From an uncultured Eubacteriales bacterium (GTDB taxonomy: Bacteria > Bacillota > Clostridia > Christensenellales > UBA1242), in contig CAPERS010000005.1 in assembly GCA_948607205.1 (NCBI GenBank), positions 1 through 64,000 on the forward strand: 64,000 bases of DNA, in the 5' to 3' direction. Below, one piece after another: positions 31,645-40,581 of the stretch. A model generated the notes under the pieces. That model was not told the origin of the DNA. It worked only from the letters and a program-made list of their open reading frames with translations, and did no database searches. Position numbers and translations under genes: made by a program. Each line of letters starts with the position of its first letter. Positions within the stretch are counted from its first letter, which is position 1.

Positions 31645-33078
31645 ATGAGCGAATTTAAGATTATGCCACATAACTTGGAAGCTGAGCAGGCACTGCTTGG
31701 CTGTGTTTTGATTGACGTTCAAATCCAAGCAGATATTCTTGCTCTTATTGACCCTGTGGATTTTTATTCTGAATCTCATCAAAATATCTTCAAAGCAATG
31801 CAAGCGGTTTACACAAAAAATATCCCAGTTGACTTCGTAACTCTCGCCGATAACCTTGAAAAAAGCGGAACCTTAGAAAAGGTTGGTGGACTTGAATACA
31901 TAACCATTCTTTCAAACTCAGTTCCTTCGGCTGTTAACTATAAGTTCTACCTCGACATTGTCAAAGCAGACTCAATCAAAAGAAAACTTATTAAAAGCGG
32001 ACAGGAAATAATCGAAAAAGCCTATTCGGCAGAAGATAAACAAGAAGTTTTGAACTTTGCTGAAAAGTCGGTTTTTGATATCGCTGATAAACAAGGCTCA
32101 TCTTCACTTGAACATGTCGGCAAGCCGGGTGGTGCAATCAAACAGGTTATCGACAAGTTCGACACAATCGCAAATGACCCAACTTCGCTTAGAGGAATTC
32201 CAACAGGCTTTAAAGAATATGACGCCATGACAAATGGTCTTCAAAACAGTGACCTTGTTCTTCTTGCAGCGCGTCCAGGTGTTGGAAAAACCTCTTTTGC
32301 AATGAATATTATTGTAAATTCTGCCATTAAACATGGCAAAAAATGCGCAGTGTTCTCACTTGAAATGTCAAGAGCTCAACTTATGCAAAGGGCAATCTGT
32401 TCGCTTGCAAAAGTCAGTATGGCGAAAGCGCTTAACGGAACAATGGGGCCAGAAGAATGGAATCGCATTTGGTCAGCAACAAAACAGCTTGAACAAAGTT
32501 CAATATATATAGACGACTCATCAATGACAACCCCATCTTCGCTTATATCAAAGTGTCGTCAACTTAAAGCCAAGGAAGGTCTTGACATAATTATGGTTGA
32601 CTATATCCAACTTATGTCATCTGGAAAGTCAAGAGTTGAAAGCAGACAAAACGAAGTTTCTGAAATTTCAAGAAATCTCAAAATTGCAGCGAAAGAACTT
32701 AATGTTCCGGTCATCGCACTTAGCCAGCTTTCTCGTTCTGTTGAACAGCGACAAGGCGACCATAGACCTGTTCCTTCAGATCTTCGTGATTCTGGTGCGA
32801 TTGAGCAGGACGCAGACATAATTTTGTTCTTGTATAATCCTGAGAAATATAACGACGTTCCGCAAGAGGACGAGCCAGGAACAATTGAACTTATCGTTTC
32901 AAAGCATAGAAATGGTCGAACAGGAACGGTTAAACTTCGCTGGATAGGCGAGTATACCACATTTGTTAACCTTGATGAACGTGTCAATGTGCGTGAAACT
33001 CAAAGAGTTCAAAGCAAAGATGTGACAGAAACACCAGTTGAGAAAATTGACAATGATGTTTTTGGCGATGATGAATAG
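31645..33078 (+). CDS. dnaB: Replicative DNA helicase DnaB
   Basis: A 477-residue helicase. The N-terminal domain begins PHNLEAEQALLGCVL. The RecA-like domain has Walker A ARPGVGKTS (residues 209-217), FSLEMS, Walker B IIMVDYIQLM, VIALSQLSRSVEQR, and the arginine-finger region DLRDSGAIEQDADIILFLYNP. There is no intein. The usual rplI neighbour is absent; typA and a small membrane protein precede it. GGGAGGA lies 5 nt before the ATG. An exported protein and a lipoprotein follow in an operon with an 8-bp gap. Confidence 0.97.
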   Translation: MSEFKIMPHNLEAEQALLGCVLIDVQIQADILALIDPVDFYSESHQNIFKAMQAVYTKNIPVDFVTLADNLEKSGTLEKVGGLEYITILSNSVPSAVNYKFYLDIVKADSIKRKLIKSGQEIIEKAYSAEDKQEVLNFAEKSVFDIADKQGSSSLEHVGKPGGAIKQVIDKFDTIANDPTSLRGIPTGFKEYDAMTNGLQNSDLVLLAARPGVGKTSFAMNIIVNSAIKHGKKCAVFSLEMSRAQLMQRAICSLAKVSMAKALNGTMGPEEWNRIWSATKQLEQSSIYIDDSSMTTPSSLISKCRQLKAKEGLDIIMVDYIQLMSSGKSRVESRQNEVSEISRNLKIAAKELNVPVIALSQLSRSVEQRQGDHRPVPSDLRDSGAIEQDADIILFLYNPEKYNDVPQEDEPGTIELIVSKHRNGRTGTVKLRWIGEYTTFVNLDERVNVRETQRVQSKDVTETPVEKIDNDVFGDDE

Positions 33079-33086
33079 GAGGGAAA

Positions 33087-34028
33087 ATGACTGAAAGAAA
33101 AATGTTTAACAAAAAATGGCTTGTTGCGCTTTCAATTTTGGTGCTTGTGGCAATAACAGTGACAATGGTTGTTGTGTTCTTGCCAAAGAAGACAGACAAG
33201 GCAATTGAAAAAATTTATCAAAATGAAAGCACAATGTTTCTTCAATCAGAAAATGAGAAAACCTTGTATAACTCATTTGTTGATAAACTTGATGTTGTTC
33301 CTTCTTATAGAGGCGAGGCAAATTTTGCAAAAACAATCTCAGAAACAATGCACGATGTTGTTCTGTTTTATAAAGATAGCCTTCTGTATGCAGAAAGCGA
33401 CGGAACTTTCCAAGATAACTATGGCAAGATTGTCAACGGAATTGACAGAGCAAATGATAGCAAAAATCGCATGAATAACATGCTTGGTGAAATTGAAGAA
33501 AAAATTGAGGCTGGCTCAATCAGCAACTTAAGAACTGCTTGGCGTGATTATAGAAGGGAATTTGTTGTTTATTTGAATGAATATTCAACAGCAATCGAAG
33601 GAATGAGCGCTGTGTATCAAAACAGCCTTCCAAAAGGTGTAAGACAAAATCAATTCACCTATGACGTTCTTGATTCAGTTAACTACTTTCTTGACTATAT
33701 CATTGAAGACTATCAATACATGGTCAATGTTGATGTGCGTGACAATGCAACAACAAGCACATTTGCGGGCGGAGTTAAAATTGAAAAATTTGAAAACTTT
33801 GTTGAAAAATATTTGAATAACAAAACAATCATATCTTCTGTTGAATATTCTTCATCTTTGCAAAGTGACATGACCAAAATCAAATCGTTTAAAGAACTTT
33901 ACAAAGCAAACTTGGGCGATGTGATAAAAAGCATTAAGGCCGATTATGGTTTTGCAGGAATTTCTCAAGATACGCAAGGCCTTCTTGATACAGTAAAAAC
34001 TTTTCTTAATGGAGGGTGCAGAGCATGA
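33087..34028 (+). CDS. Signal-anchored extracellular helical protein
   Basis: A 313-residue protein with one N-terminal membrane helix (about residues 11-31, LVALSILVLVAITVTMVVVF) and a helical, charged extracellular part with no recognised domain. AGGAGGG lies 3 nt before the ATG, 8 bp after dnaB. Its last four bases overlap the start of the next gene (ATGA), so the lipoprotein downstream is translationally coupled. The two probably work together at the surface, possibly as a complex. Nothing in the sequence links them functionally to DnaB. Confidence 0.7.
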   Translation: MTERKMFNKKWLVALSILVLVAITVTMVVVFLPKKTDKAIEKIYQNESTMFLQSENEKTLYNSFVDKLDVVPSYRGEANFAKTISETMHDVVLFYKDSLLYAESDGTFQDNYGKIVNGIDRANDSKNRMNNMLGEIEEKIEAGSISNLRTAWRDYRREFVVYLNEYSTAIEGMSAVYQNSLPKGVRQNQFTYDVLDSVNYFLDYIIEDYQYMVNVDVRDNATTSTFAGGVKIEKFENFVEKYLNNKTIISSVEYSSSLQSDMTKIKSFKELYKANLGDVIKSIKADYGFAGISQDTQGLLDTVKTFLNGGCRA

Positions 34029-35101
34029 AAAAAAGAAATTTTTTTAAAATTGCAATGGCTGGAATAATGGTTTGTTCAGGTTTTGCACTAGTTGCTTGCG
34101 GTGGCTCTCAAGATGACCAAAGCGCTTTCAAAAAAATGGATTCTTTAGTGGAAGAAATGAAAGCAAATTCTTCAAGTGACTCTGATAACAGTAAACTTTT
34201 CAGAACTGGCAACGTTTATAACTTGTCATCAGAATTCATTTTGTCTTCTTTCAACTTGACTGAAGATAAAACATATCAAGCACTTTTTGCCCTTCCTATG
34301 AATTATATTTCTTCACATTATAACATTCTTAAAGATGTTGAAGCAAAAAAAGACCTCACAAACGAAGATAGACAAGCAATCAATCAATTGAAAACAGACA
34401 TTGACGCAATGCAAAGCGAATATAACAAACTCAACTTGCAATATCAAAGACTTAAAACCTTTCCAAACGCGTCAGGTCATGAAATAATCTATCAAGGCGA
34501 ACTTCAAGAATATCGCTATAAAACAACAGATATTGTTGGCACAACATATAAAGTTGCACTTTCACTTGCCAATGTTGAAGAAGAAGTTTTATCTTTCTAC
34601 ACTGGTAAAGTAACAAAGAGCAAACTCGAAGTTCAAGATTCAGTTGAAATCAGAGATTATTTTTCACTTTTTGTTGGTCAAGATTATTATACTCTTCTTC
34701 TTAAAAACAGCAAATCTTCAAACCTTTCTGAAAGCGTGGAAATAATTGAAAACGCAAACAATGACTTCGAAAGTTTTGTTAAGGAAATCTGCGTGCCAAC
34801 AGAATTGAAAGTGCTTTCATCTGGCTCTTCTGGCGGAACAACTGTTGCTTACAATTCAAAAGTTGATAACCTTTTGAAAGTTAATGGCTTAATCAAAAAT
34901 GATAGAGAAATTATGACAAGAGCAACAAATGAGTTTTCTTTCTATAACTTCATGCTTTCTTACAGTGGCGATGAAAAATTCAACATTGATAATATTAAAG
35001 ACTTGAAAAATTATGAAGATATTCATGTTCACGCAATAGAAGACTATTTCTCAATCATTCTTAAAGGTTACACAAATAATATCAAAAGCGTTATTATTTA
35101 A
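34025..35101 (+). CDS. Lipoprotein, unrecognised
   Basis: A 358-residue lipoprotein. The ATG at 34025 overlaps the previous stop as ATGA and has GGAGGG 8 nt upstream; the GTG at 34016 lies in that SD site. The signal peptide ends in the lipobox LVAC, with the acylated Cys followed by GGS. The rest is mainly helical with regions rich in Lys, Asp and Asn (LKTDIDAMQSEYNKLNLQYQRL). No family is recognised. It is the last gene of the typA-dnaB run; the gltX promoter follows. Confidence 0.75.
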   Translation: MKKRNFFKIAMAGIMVCSGFALVACGGSQDDQSAFKKMDSLVEEMKANSSSDSDNSKLFRTGNVYNLSSEFILSSFNLTEDKTYQALFALPMNYISSHYNILKDVEAKKDLTNEDRQAINQLKTDIDAMQSEYNKLNLQYQRLKTFPNASGHEIIYQGELQEYRYKTTDIVGTTYKVALSLANVEEEVLSFYTGKVTKSKLEVQDSVEIRDYFSLFVGQDYYTLLLKNSKSSNLSESVEIIENANNDFESFVKEICVPTELKVLSSGSSGGTTVAYNSKVDNLLKVNGLIKNDREIMTRATNEFSFYNFMLSYSGDEKFNIDNIKDLKNYEDIHVHAIEDYFSIILKGYTNNIKSVII

Positions 35102-35168
35102 GTGCATTTGGTGCTTAAAAAACATAAAAACAGTTAAGAGCTATTGGCTTCAAAATACGCAATATGTT

Positions 35169-35197
35169 TTGACATTTGCGTTTTTTTGTGTCATAAT
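35169..35197 (+). promoter_or_regulatory. gltX promoter
   Basis: TTGACA (35169-35174), a 17-bp spacer and CATAAT (35192-35197). AGGAG 5 nt before the ATG at 35241 completes the unit. Confidence 0.8.
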
Positions 35198-35240
35198 ATC
35201 ATGAAACAAAATTTGTTTATTTAAATAATTAGGAGAAATT

Positions 35241-36875
35241 ATGGACTATAAAAAAATTGCTAATTTGCTTTATCCAGAAGTGACAACCACACCTGAGGAA
35301 ATTTTTGCACGCTATCCAAAGAGAAACTTGAAAGAAAGTCAAGTTGTTTCTCGTTTTGCGCCAAGCCCAACAGGCTATATGCATATCGGCAACTTTTTTC
35401 AGATGTTTATAAGTTATAATCTCACGCGTGTAAGCGATGGCGTGTTTTTTCTGCGTGTTGAAGACACTGATTCCAAGCGCGAAAAAGAACAAGCAAAGGA
35501 AGTTGTGTTTGAAATTTTAAACAAATTTGGCATCAAGTTTGACGAATATCAAACATTGGAGGGTAAAGATATTGGCGCTTATGGACCTTATGTTCAAAGC
35601 CAACGCACTGAAATATATAAGGTCTTTGCAAAAAAACTTGTTGCAGAGGGCAAGGCATTTCCATGTTTTTGCAAAAAGACAGAGGGCAAAGAGGACGTCC
35701 TCAAACTTCGCGAAAACAAATTTCAGGAGGATGACGAAAAAGAATATGACCCATGCCGCGATTTAAGTTATGAAGAAGTTAAAGCACATATTGATAATGG
35801 TGAGCCTTTTGCAATCAGACTTAAAACCAAAAACACTGGTAAAGAACGTGTGAAATTCTATGACCTCATCAAAGGCGAAATCGAAGCTAAAGCAAACGCT
35901 AAAGATTTTGTTATTTTGAAAAACGATGGCATTCCGCCATATGCTTTTGCGCATGCAATAGACGACACTCTCATGGGCACAACAATCGTGGTGCGTGGCG
36001 AAGACTATATTGGCTCAACTCCAATGCATATTGAACTCTTTGATGCTCTTGGCTTTAAGCCAACAACATATTGCCATAATCCGCTTATCTGCAAGATTGG
36101 CGACAACGGAAACAAACGCAAAATCTCAAAACGCTATGACCCAGAAGCTGATATGCGTTTCTATTTTGAAAAAGGTTATCTCACTCGCTCAGTGCTTGAA
36201 TATCTTCTTAATATCATCAATTCAGGCTTTGAAATGTGGCGGGCAAACAATCCTGAGAAAGATTGGTGCGAATTTAAATTTGGCATAAATGATATCACAG
36301 CCGTTTCGCCAATTTTTGACCTGGTCAAACTCAATGACATTTCAAAAAACCTGATAAGCAGGTTAAGCGGAGAAGAACTCTATCAAAATTGGCTTGCTTG
36401 GGCAGAGGAATATAACAAATTTCTTGCTGAATATTTGGTTGCAAACAAAAATTTTGCTGTTTCAATGCTTAAAATTGACAGAGAATGTGAAAAACCACGA
36501 AAAGATATTTTCAATATGAGCATGATTGAAGAATATTTTTCTTATATGTTAAAAAAGCCTAACCTCGATGAAGTTTGCGAGCAAGACAGAGAAAAGTTCA
36601 ATGAGTTTATGGAGGCATACGAGCAAGCATTTATTTTTCCATCGTCAAATGAAGAATGGTTCAACCTTGTCAAAGAGGTTGCGGGACAACTTGGTTATGC
36701 GACTGATAATAAAGCATATAAGGCAAATCCAGAAGCGTATAAGGGCAATGTTGCCAAGGCATGCGAGTTTGTTCGCATTGCGATAACTGGTCGCAAAAAC
36801 TCTCCAACTCTTTTTGAAATAATCAAAGTTTTGGGTGAAAAAGAAGTTAAAGAAAGAATAAAAGTCAAGGCGTAA
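35241..36875 (+). CDS. gltX: Glutamyl-tRNA synthetase
   Basis: A 544-residue class I synthetase that charges tRNA-Glu. It has the catalytic entry RFAPSPTGYMHIGN (HIGH equivalent at 48-51), VEDTDSKREKEQA, and KISKR at about residues 293-297 (KMSKS equivalent). The C-terminal anticodon-binding part is helical. It is some 50-60 residues longer than the common bacterial form, with an extended N terminus and a larger C-terminal domain. Whether it also charges tRNA-Gln cannot be told. It is a single-gene unit with a consensus promoter and a terminator that overlaps the stop. Confidence 0.93.
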   Translation: MDYKKIANLLYPEVTTTPEEIFARYPKRNLKESQVVSRFAPSPTGYMHIGNFFQMFISYNLTRVSDGVFFLRVEDTDSKREKEQAKEVVFEILNKFGIKFDEYQTLEGKDIGAYGPYVQSQRTEIYKVFAKKLVAEGKAFPCFCKKTEGKEDVLKLRENKFQEDDEKEYDPCRDLSYEEVKAHIDNGEPFAIRLKTKNTGKERVKFYDLIKGEIEAKANAKDFVILKNDGIPPYAFAHAIDDTLMGTTIVVRGEDYIGSTPMHIELFDALGFKPTTYCHNPLICKIGDNGNKRKISKRYDPEADMRFYFEKGYLTRSVLEYLLNIINSGFEMWRANNPEKDWCEFKFGINDITAVSPIFDLVKLNDISKNLISRLSGEELYQNWLAWAEEYNKFLAEYLVANKNFAVSMLKIDRECEKPRKDIFNMSMIEEYFSYMLKKPNLDEVCEQDREKFNEFMEAYEQAFIFPSSNEEWFNLVKEVAGQLGYATDNKAYKANPEAYKGNVAKACEFVRIAITGRKNSPTLFEIIKVLGEKEVKERIKVKA

Positions 36876-36889
36876 AACCTTGATTTTTT
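36865..36889 (+). terminator. Terminator of gltX
   Basis: TCAAGG (36865-36870) and CCTTGA (36878-36883) enclose the stop codon, followed by TTTTTT. Confidence 0.85.
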
Positions 36890-36892
36890 CTG

Positions 36893-36974
36893 TTTAGGGA
36901 CGCAAGAACAACACGAACGAAGTGAGGGTTTTCTTTAGGGACGCAAGAACAACACGAACGAAGTGAGGGTTTTC
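36893..36974. repeat. Two tandem 41-bp direct repeats
   Basis: The units 36893-36933 and 36934-36974 are identical. Each contains GGGACGCAAG, then CACGAACGAAGTGAGGG. The CGAACGAAGT core also occurs beside a hairpin unit at 31480-31494, so this may be a relative of the hairpin-array family. Confidence 0.85.
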
Positions 36975-37005
36975 TTATAATTTGAGATTGTCTATTGACA
37001 ACAAT

Positions 37006-37314
37006 CTATGTTGGAGTTATAATATTTTCAGAACACACTTGATAAGTTTTGATAAAGGTTACGCCTTCTCGCTCTAGCATAGTCTTTTGCATATCCCTGC
37101 CTCCAAAGGCAAATGAAGGTGAAAGACTGCCGTCAGAAAAGACAACTCGGTGACATGGAACTATGTTTTTATATGGATTTTGGTGTAAAGCGCGTCCAAC
37201 GCGTCTTGCGAGATGACGGTTTCCGAGTGCGGTTGCAATTTTTCCATAAGTTGTAACTTTTCCTTTAGGCACACCAATGACAATTTTATAAACCTGTTCG
37301 TCGAATTCATTCAT
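37006..37314 (-). CDS. MGMT-family DNA-repair protein, C-terminal domain only
   Basis: A 102-residue protein corresponding to the DNA-binding and active-site domain of O6-methylguanine-DNA methyltransferases. It has VPKGKVTTYGKIATALG (winged-helix entry), RRVGRALHQNPY and the active-site motif IVPCHRVVFSDG with Cys54. The catalytic Cys is present, unlike the PWHR of alkyltransferase-like proteins, so it may transfer alkyl groups without the N-terminal domain found in Ada/Ogt. The -10 box lies 6 nt before the ATG with no SD site, so the mRNA looks leaderless. Confidence 0.88.
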   Translation of the reverse strand: MNEFDEQVYKIVIGVPKGKVTTYGKIATALGNRHLARRVGRALHQNPYKNIVPCHRVVFSDGSLSPSFAFGGRDMQKTMLEREGVTFIKTYQVCSENIITPT

Positions 37315-37320
37315 ATATTC

Positions 37321-37349
37321 ATCATAAAGAAAAATAGGCTAATTGTCAA
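37321..37349 (-). promoter_or_regulatory. Leaderless promoter of the MGMT-type gene
   Basis: TTGACA (37344-37349), a 17-bp spacer and TATGAT (37321-37326) on the minus strand. Six bases (GAATAT) separate it from the ATG at 37314. Confidence 0.75.
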
Positions 37350-37445
37350 ATAAAAAATTAAAAATAAAATTTAACTCAAAAAGAGTTTTGTTTAAAGCAT
37401 TAAATAGGTGTTATCAAATAATGGTGACTTTGCATATAAAATTAT

Positions 37446-37643
37446 ATGGAAAAGTGCATTTTTGATTTCAGTGCCAAAGAACTGGTGGCTTTGGCGGGCA
37501 GTCTGGCAATAGCGATGAGCGAAAAGTTTGATGATGAAACAATTTGTTCCATCAAACTTTTTTTATCCACTTTGCAGTCCAACCTCAATCTGATTGAGTT
37601 TCATGATAAAGGTTGCAGAAAAAGAAGGGGAATAATAAAATGA
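37446..37643 (+). CDS. Small DUF6774-like protein
   Basis: A 65-residue protein. The core SAKELVALAGSLAIAMSEKFDDETI resembles the short helical DUF6774-type proteins of Clostridia (ELTALASAIAITIAEGL pattern). A basic end (CRKRRGIIK) is unusual. Its stop overlaps the sigma-like gene's start (ATGA), so the two are translationally coupled and it could regulate or assist that factor. No SD site precedes the ATG; TATAAA (37435-37440) lies 5 nt away, with TTATCA 18 bp further up, so another leaderless start is possible. Confidence 0.6.
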   Translation: MEKCIFDFSAKELVALAGSLAIAMSEKFDDETICSIKLFLSTLQSNLNLIEFHDKGCRKRRGIIK

Positions 37644-38854
37644 ATTCAAAACCTAAATTAAACAGTGAAGAAAATTCAAAACTCATCGTTGCCGCACGAG
37701 AACAATTTAAAGCCAGCAATGGTAAAGACCAAACATTAATGCAAGAGGCCATCCAAAGAAACTGGGGCCTTGTTATTTTTATAAGCAAAAAGTTTCAGCC
37801 AACTTTGAAAAGTTTAAACATACCAGAGGATGACGTGGCTTCTGAAATGCTAGATAAACTTTATAAATGTATATTGACATATGACGAAACAAGAGTCAAA
37901 TTTTCAACATTTGCAGGAATATGTCTTGAAAATACTGTAAAAATGGTTATCAGAAAAGAAAAAAATCGAAAACAAGTTGAAAGTTTAGAAAAACTCAAGT
38001 TCACAAGAAACGATGATGAAATGAGTTTAATTGAAGTGCTTGAAAATAAACAAGTCAGACCTATTGAAGAAAACGCTTTATCTTCATTAAACAGCAAAAG
38101 AATTGTTGAATGTTTGCCCATTATATTCAGTAAAAGTGACTATAAATTGATTCAAATGCGTGGGAATAACCTTAGACAATTGGAAATTGGTAAAAAATTG
38201 GGTATTAGCCGTTCTTATGTGTCACGAAAGCTTGTAAGGATAAACAATCTTTTAAATAAAATTATGCTTTTTGAAGATGTTCGTGATATTGATGCTTTTA
38301 ACAAAGACAAAAATTTTTCGGAAGGTCAAATTAAAGAAAATAAAGCGCTATATAATATTGCAAGACATATATATTCAGATAGGCAAATTGATTTTGATAT
38401 GTGCTTTTCATATATAAGTTATGATTATCGCCAACTTGGAATGAATAAAAAAGCTGAGAAACTGTTTGGAGAGAAAGCTCAATATGTTTTAAAACTTTTG
38501 GCAAAATTCGAAGATGTCAATTTTAAATATATTGAAAATAAAGAAAATCAAGGAATTATTCATGTTCCACATGAAGAGGAGAATATTAATAAAAAATTGA
38601 CAAGATTTACACAAATTTTAAATTTATATAAAACACATAAAATAAAAGATTTCAAAGGTTGCTCTCTTCGTGATTTAATAATTATGTCGCAATTTAATAA
38701 AACTCTAAAAAAGCCTATAGAAGATTATATTCAAAAAAACAAAAATGAAACTTCTGTTAAGCATGTGTTAGCAGTAATAAAACATGCTGAAAGAGAAATT
38801 GAAAAAGAGAGTTTGGCTCCAAACAGTTCTGTCGATAATATAATTAATTTATAA
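37640..38854 (+). CDS. Sigma-70-like factor with a long C-terminal extension
   Basis: A 404-residue protein. Residues about 30-125 resemble sigma region 2 (AIQRNWGLVIFISKKF, DDVASEMLDKLYKCILTYD, VKFSTFAGICLENTVKMVIRKEKNR). Residues about 160-215 resemble region 4 (LIQMRGNNLRQLEIGKKLGISRSYVSRKLVRINNLL) with a clear HTH. Some 190 further residues, basic and helical, have no recognised domain. Most small sigma factors end after region 4. The ATG at 37640 has AAGGGGA upstream and overlaps the previous gene. It may direct a special regulon, or act in a mobile-element or sporulation context. Confidence 0.72.
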   Translation: MNSKPKLNSEENSKLIVAAREQFKASNGKDQTLMQEAIQRNWGLVIFISKKFQPTLKSLNIPEDDVASEMLDKLYKCILTYDETRVKFSTFAGICLENTVKMVIRKEKNRKQVESLEKLKFTRNDDEMSLIEVLENKQVRPIEENALSSLNSKRIVECLPIIFSKSDYKLIQMRGNNLRQLEIGKKLGISRSYVSRKLVRINNLLNKIMLFEDVRDIDAFNKDKNFSEGQIKENKALYNIARHIYSDRQIDFDMCFSYISYDYRQLGMNKKAEKLFGEKAQYVLKLLAKFEDVNFKYIENKENQGIIHVPHEEENINKKLTRFTQILNLYKTHKIKDFKGCSLRDLIIMSQFNKTLKKPIEDYIQKNKNETSVKHVLAVIKHAEREIEKESLAPNSSVDNIINL

Positions 38855-38881
38855 AATATCACATTAAAAAAGTAAAATTCA

Positions 38882-38913
38882 TCAAAAAACAGGCAAATTT
38901 GCCTGTTTTTTGA
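38882..38913. terminator. Bidirectional terminator
   Basis: AAAAAACAGGCAAA pairs with TTTGCCTGTTTTTT almost without a loop, with TCA/TGA outside. It serves the sigma-like gene and the converging gpmI. Confidence 0.9.
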
Positions 38914-38936
38914 TGAAAAACTGAAAATTATTTGTT

Positions 38937-40430
38937 TTAGAACAGCGGTTTTGTCATGGTTTTTGGGATTTCGATATCAAGCATTTTTAATATTGTTGGC
39001 GCGATATTTGCAATTGAGCCATTCTTTAAAAGTTTAACTTTTCGTTTCTCGCTGACAAAAATGCATGGAACGGGATTTGTTGTATGTGTTGTTATTTTGT
39101 TGCCTTTTTCGTCAAACATAAGTTCGGCATTTCCATGGTCAGCAGTGATAATGCATTCTCCACCTGCCATAAGTGTTGCAAGCGCAAGAGCATAGGCCTG
39201 CTTTTCAACACAAGCGATGGCTTCTTTGGTTGCATTGAAATTTCCGGTGTGGCCAATCATGTCTGGGTTTGAATAATTCACTAAAATAAAATCATATTTT
39301 GCTGATGCTATTGCGTCCAAAGTTTTTTCTGTTATTTCAATTGCGCGCATTTTTGGATAATCTGAAAAGTCTTGAACGTCAATGCTGTCAATCAAAACCC
39401 TTTCTTCATTCTTGTATGGCTTTTCAATGCCTCCATTAAAGAAGAATGTGACGTGCGCGTATTTTGTGGTTTCAGCAATATGAAATTGTTTTAGGTTGTT
39501 TTGTGAAATTATCGCCGAAAGATTATCTTCAATCTCTTCTGGCGGATAAAGTGTGTTGAGTGAGGTGAAATCGACAGAATATTCCTTCATTGGCGAGAAA
39601 AGAAGATTGTTGAATTGCTTTGTTTTAAACTCTTTAAATTGCTTATCGGTGATTGCTCTTGTCATTTCAATTGCTCTGTCAGAGCGATAGTTGAAAAAGA
39701 TAACACTGTCGCCGTCCTTTATCACGCCTTCTTTTTCAATTAATGCAGGTTCAATAAACTCGTCATAAACTCCATTTTCATAACTTTTCAAAATATATTC
39801 TTTTGCAGTTAAATTTTGCAAATTTTCACCAAAAACAAAGGTTTTGTATGCTTTTTCAACTCTTTCAAAGCGCTTTTCTCTGTCCATTGCAAAAACTCGA
39901 CCTGAAACTGATGCAATTTTCGCATTGGTATTTTCAATTTTCGCATTGAGTTTTTCTATAAATTTGATGCCGTCTTTGATTCCAGTATCTCTGCCATCCA
40001 TAAAAGCATGAATGAAAATGTTTTTTATTTGATAATCTTTTGCATAATCTAAAATTGCAAACAGGTGACTTATATTGGAGTGAATTCCGCCGTCAGAAAG
40101 CAAGCCCATTATATGAAGATTTTTTCCTTCTGCATGCTTTAACGCTTTTATAAGTGCAGGATTCTTCCCAAATTGACCTGTTTTAACGTCATCGTCAATT
40201 TTCATTAAGTCTTGAAGAATGACTCTTCCGCCTCCAAGCGTCAAATGCCCAACTTCTGAATTTCCCATTTGACCTTCTGGCAGCCCAACTCTTGATCCGC
40301 TCGCTTCAAGAGTTGTGTGTGGATATTTTTTTAATAACTTGTCAAGGTTTGGTGTTCCTGCAGAATATATAGCATTACCATTTTTTTCTTTTCTAAGTCC
40401 GAATCCGTCTAAAATTATAAGTGTAACCAT
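38937..40430 (-). CDS. gpmI: 2,3-bisphosphoglycerate-independent phosphoglycerate mutase
   Basis: A 497-residue glycolytic enzyme that interconverts 3- and 2-phosphoglycerate using two metal ions. Asp8 (IILDGFG) and the phosphorylated Ser58 (GQMGNSEVGH) are present, with MDGRDT and RDTGIKDGIKFIE in the transferase domain. The C-terminal metal motifs are NYSNPDMIGHTGN and TADHGNAELM. The length is slightly below the usual 510. GGAGAG lies 6 nt before the ATG. It may be read together with the TtcA-family gene 151 bp upstream. Confidence 0.96.
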   Translation of the reverse strand: MVTLIILDGFGLRKEKNGNAIYSAGTPNLDKLLKKYPHTTLEASGSRVGLPEGQMGNSEVGHLTLGGGRVILQDLMKIDDDVKTGQFGKNPALIKALKHAEGKNLHIMGLLSDGGIHSNISHLFAILDYAKDYQIKNIFIHAFMDGRDTGIKDGIKFIEKLNAKIENTNAKIASVSGRVFAMDREKRFERVEKAYKTFVFGENLQNLTAKEYILKSYENGVYDEFIEPALIEKEGVIKDGDSVIFFNYRSDRAIEMTRAITDKQFKEFKTKQFNNLLFSPMKEYSVDFTSLNTLYPPEEIEDNLSAIISQNNLKQFHIAETTKYAHVTFFFNGGIEKPYKNEERVLIDSIDVQDFSDYPKMRAIEITEKTLDAIASAKYDFILVNYSNPDMIGHTGNFNATKEAIACVEKQAYALALATLMAGGECIITADHGNAELMFDEKGNKITTHTTNPVPCIFVSEKRKVKLLKNGSIANIAPTILKMLDIEIPKTMTKPLF

Positions 40431-40581
40431 TTTTTACTCTCCTTTTTTAAGATATTTAAAACATCTTATTGACTTTATTTTTTTTATTAAAACCTTTAAA
40501 AAAATATATTTTTTTCAATATTTTAAGCAATTTTAACTGATAATTTATTCATTTTTGAAATGTTTTCTAAAAATTATTTTA

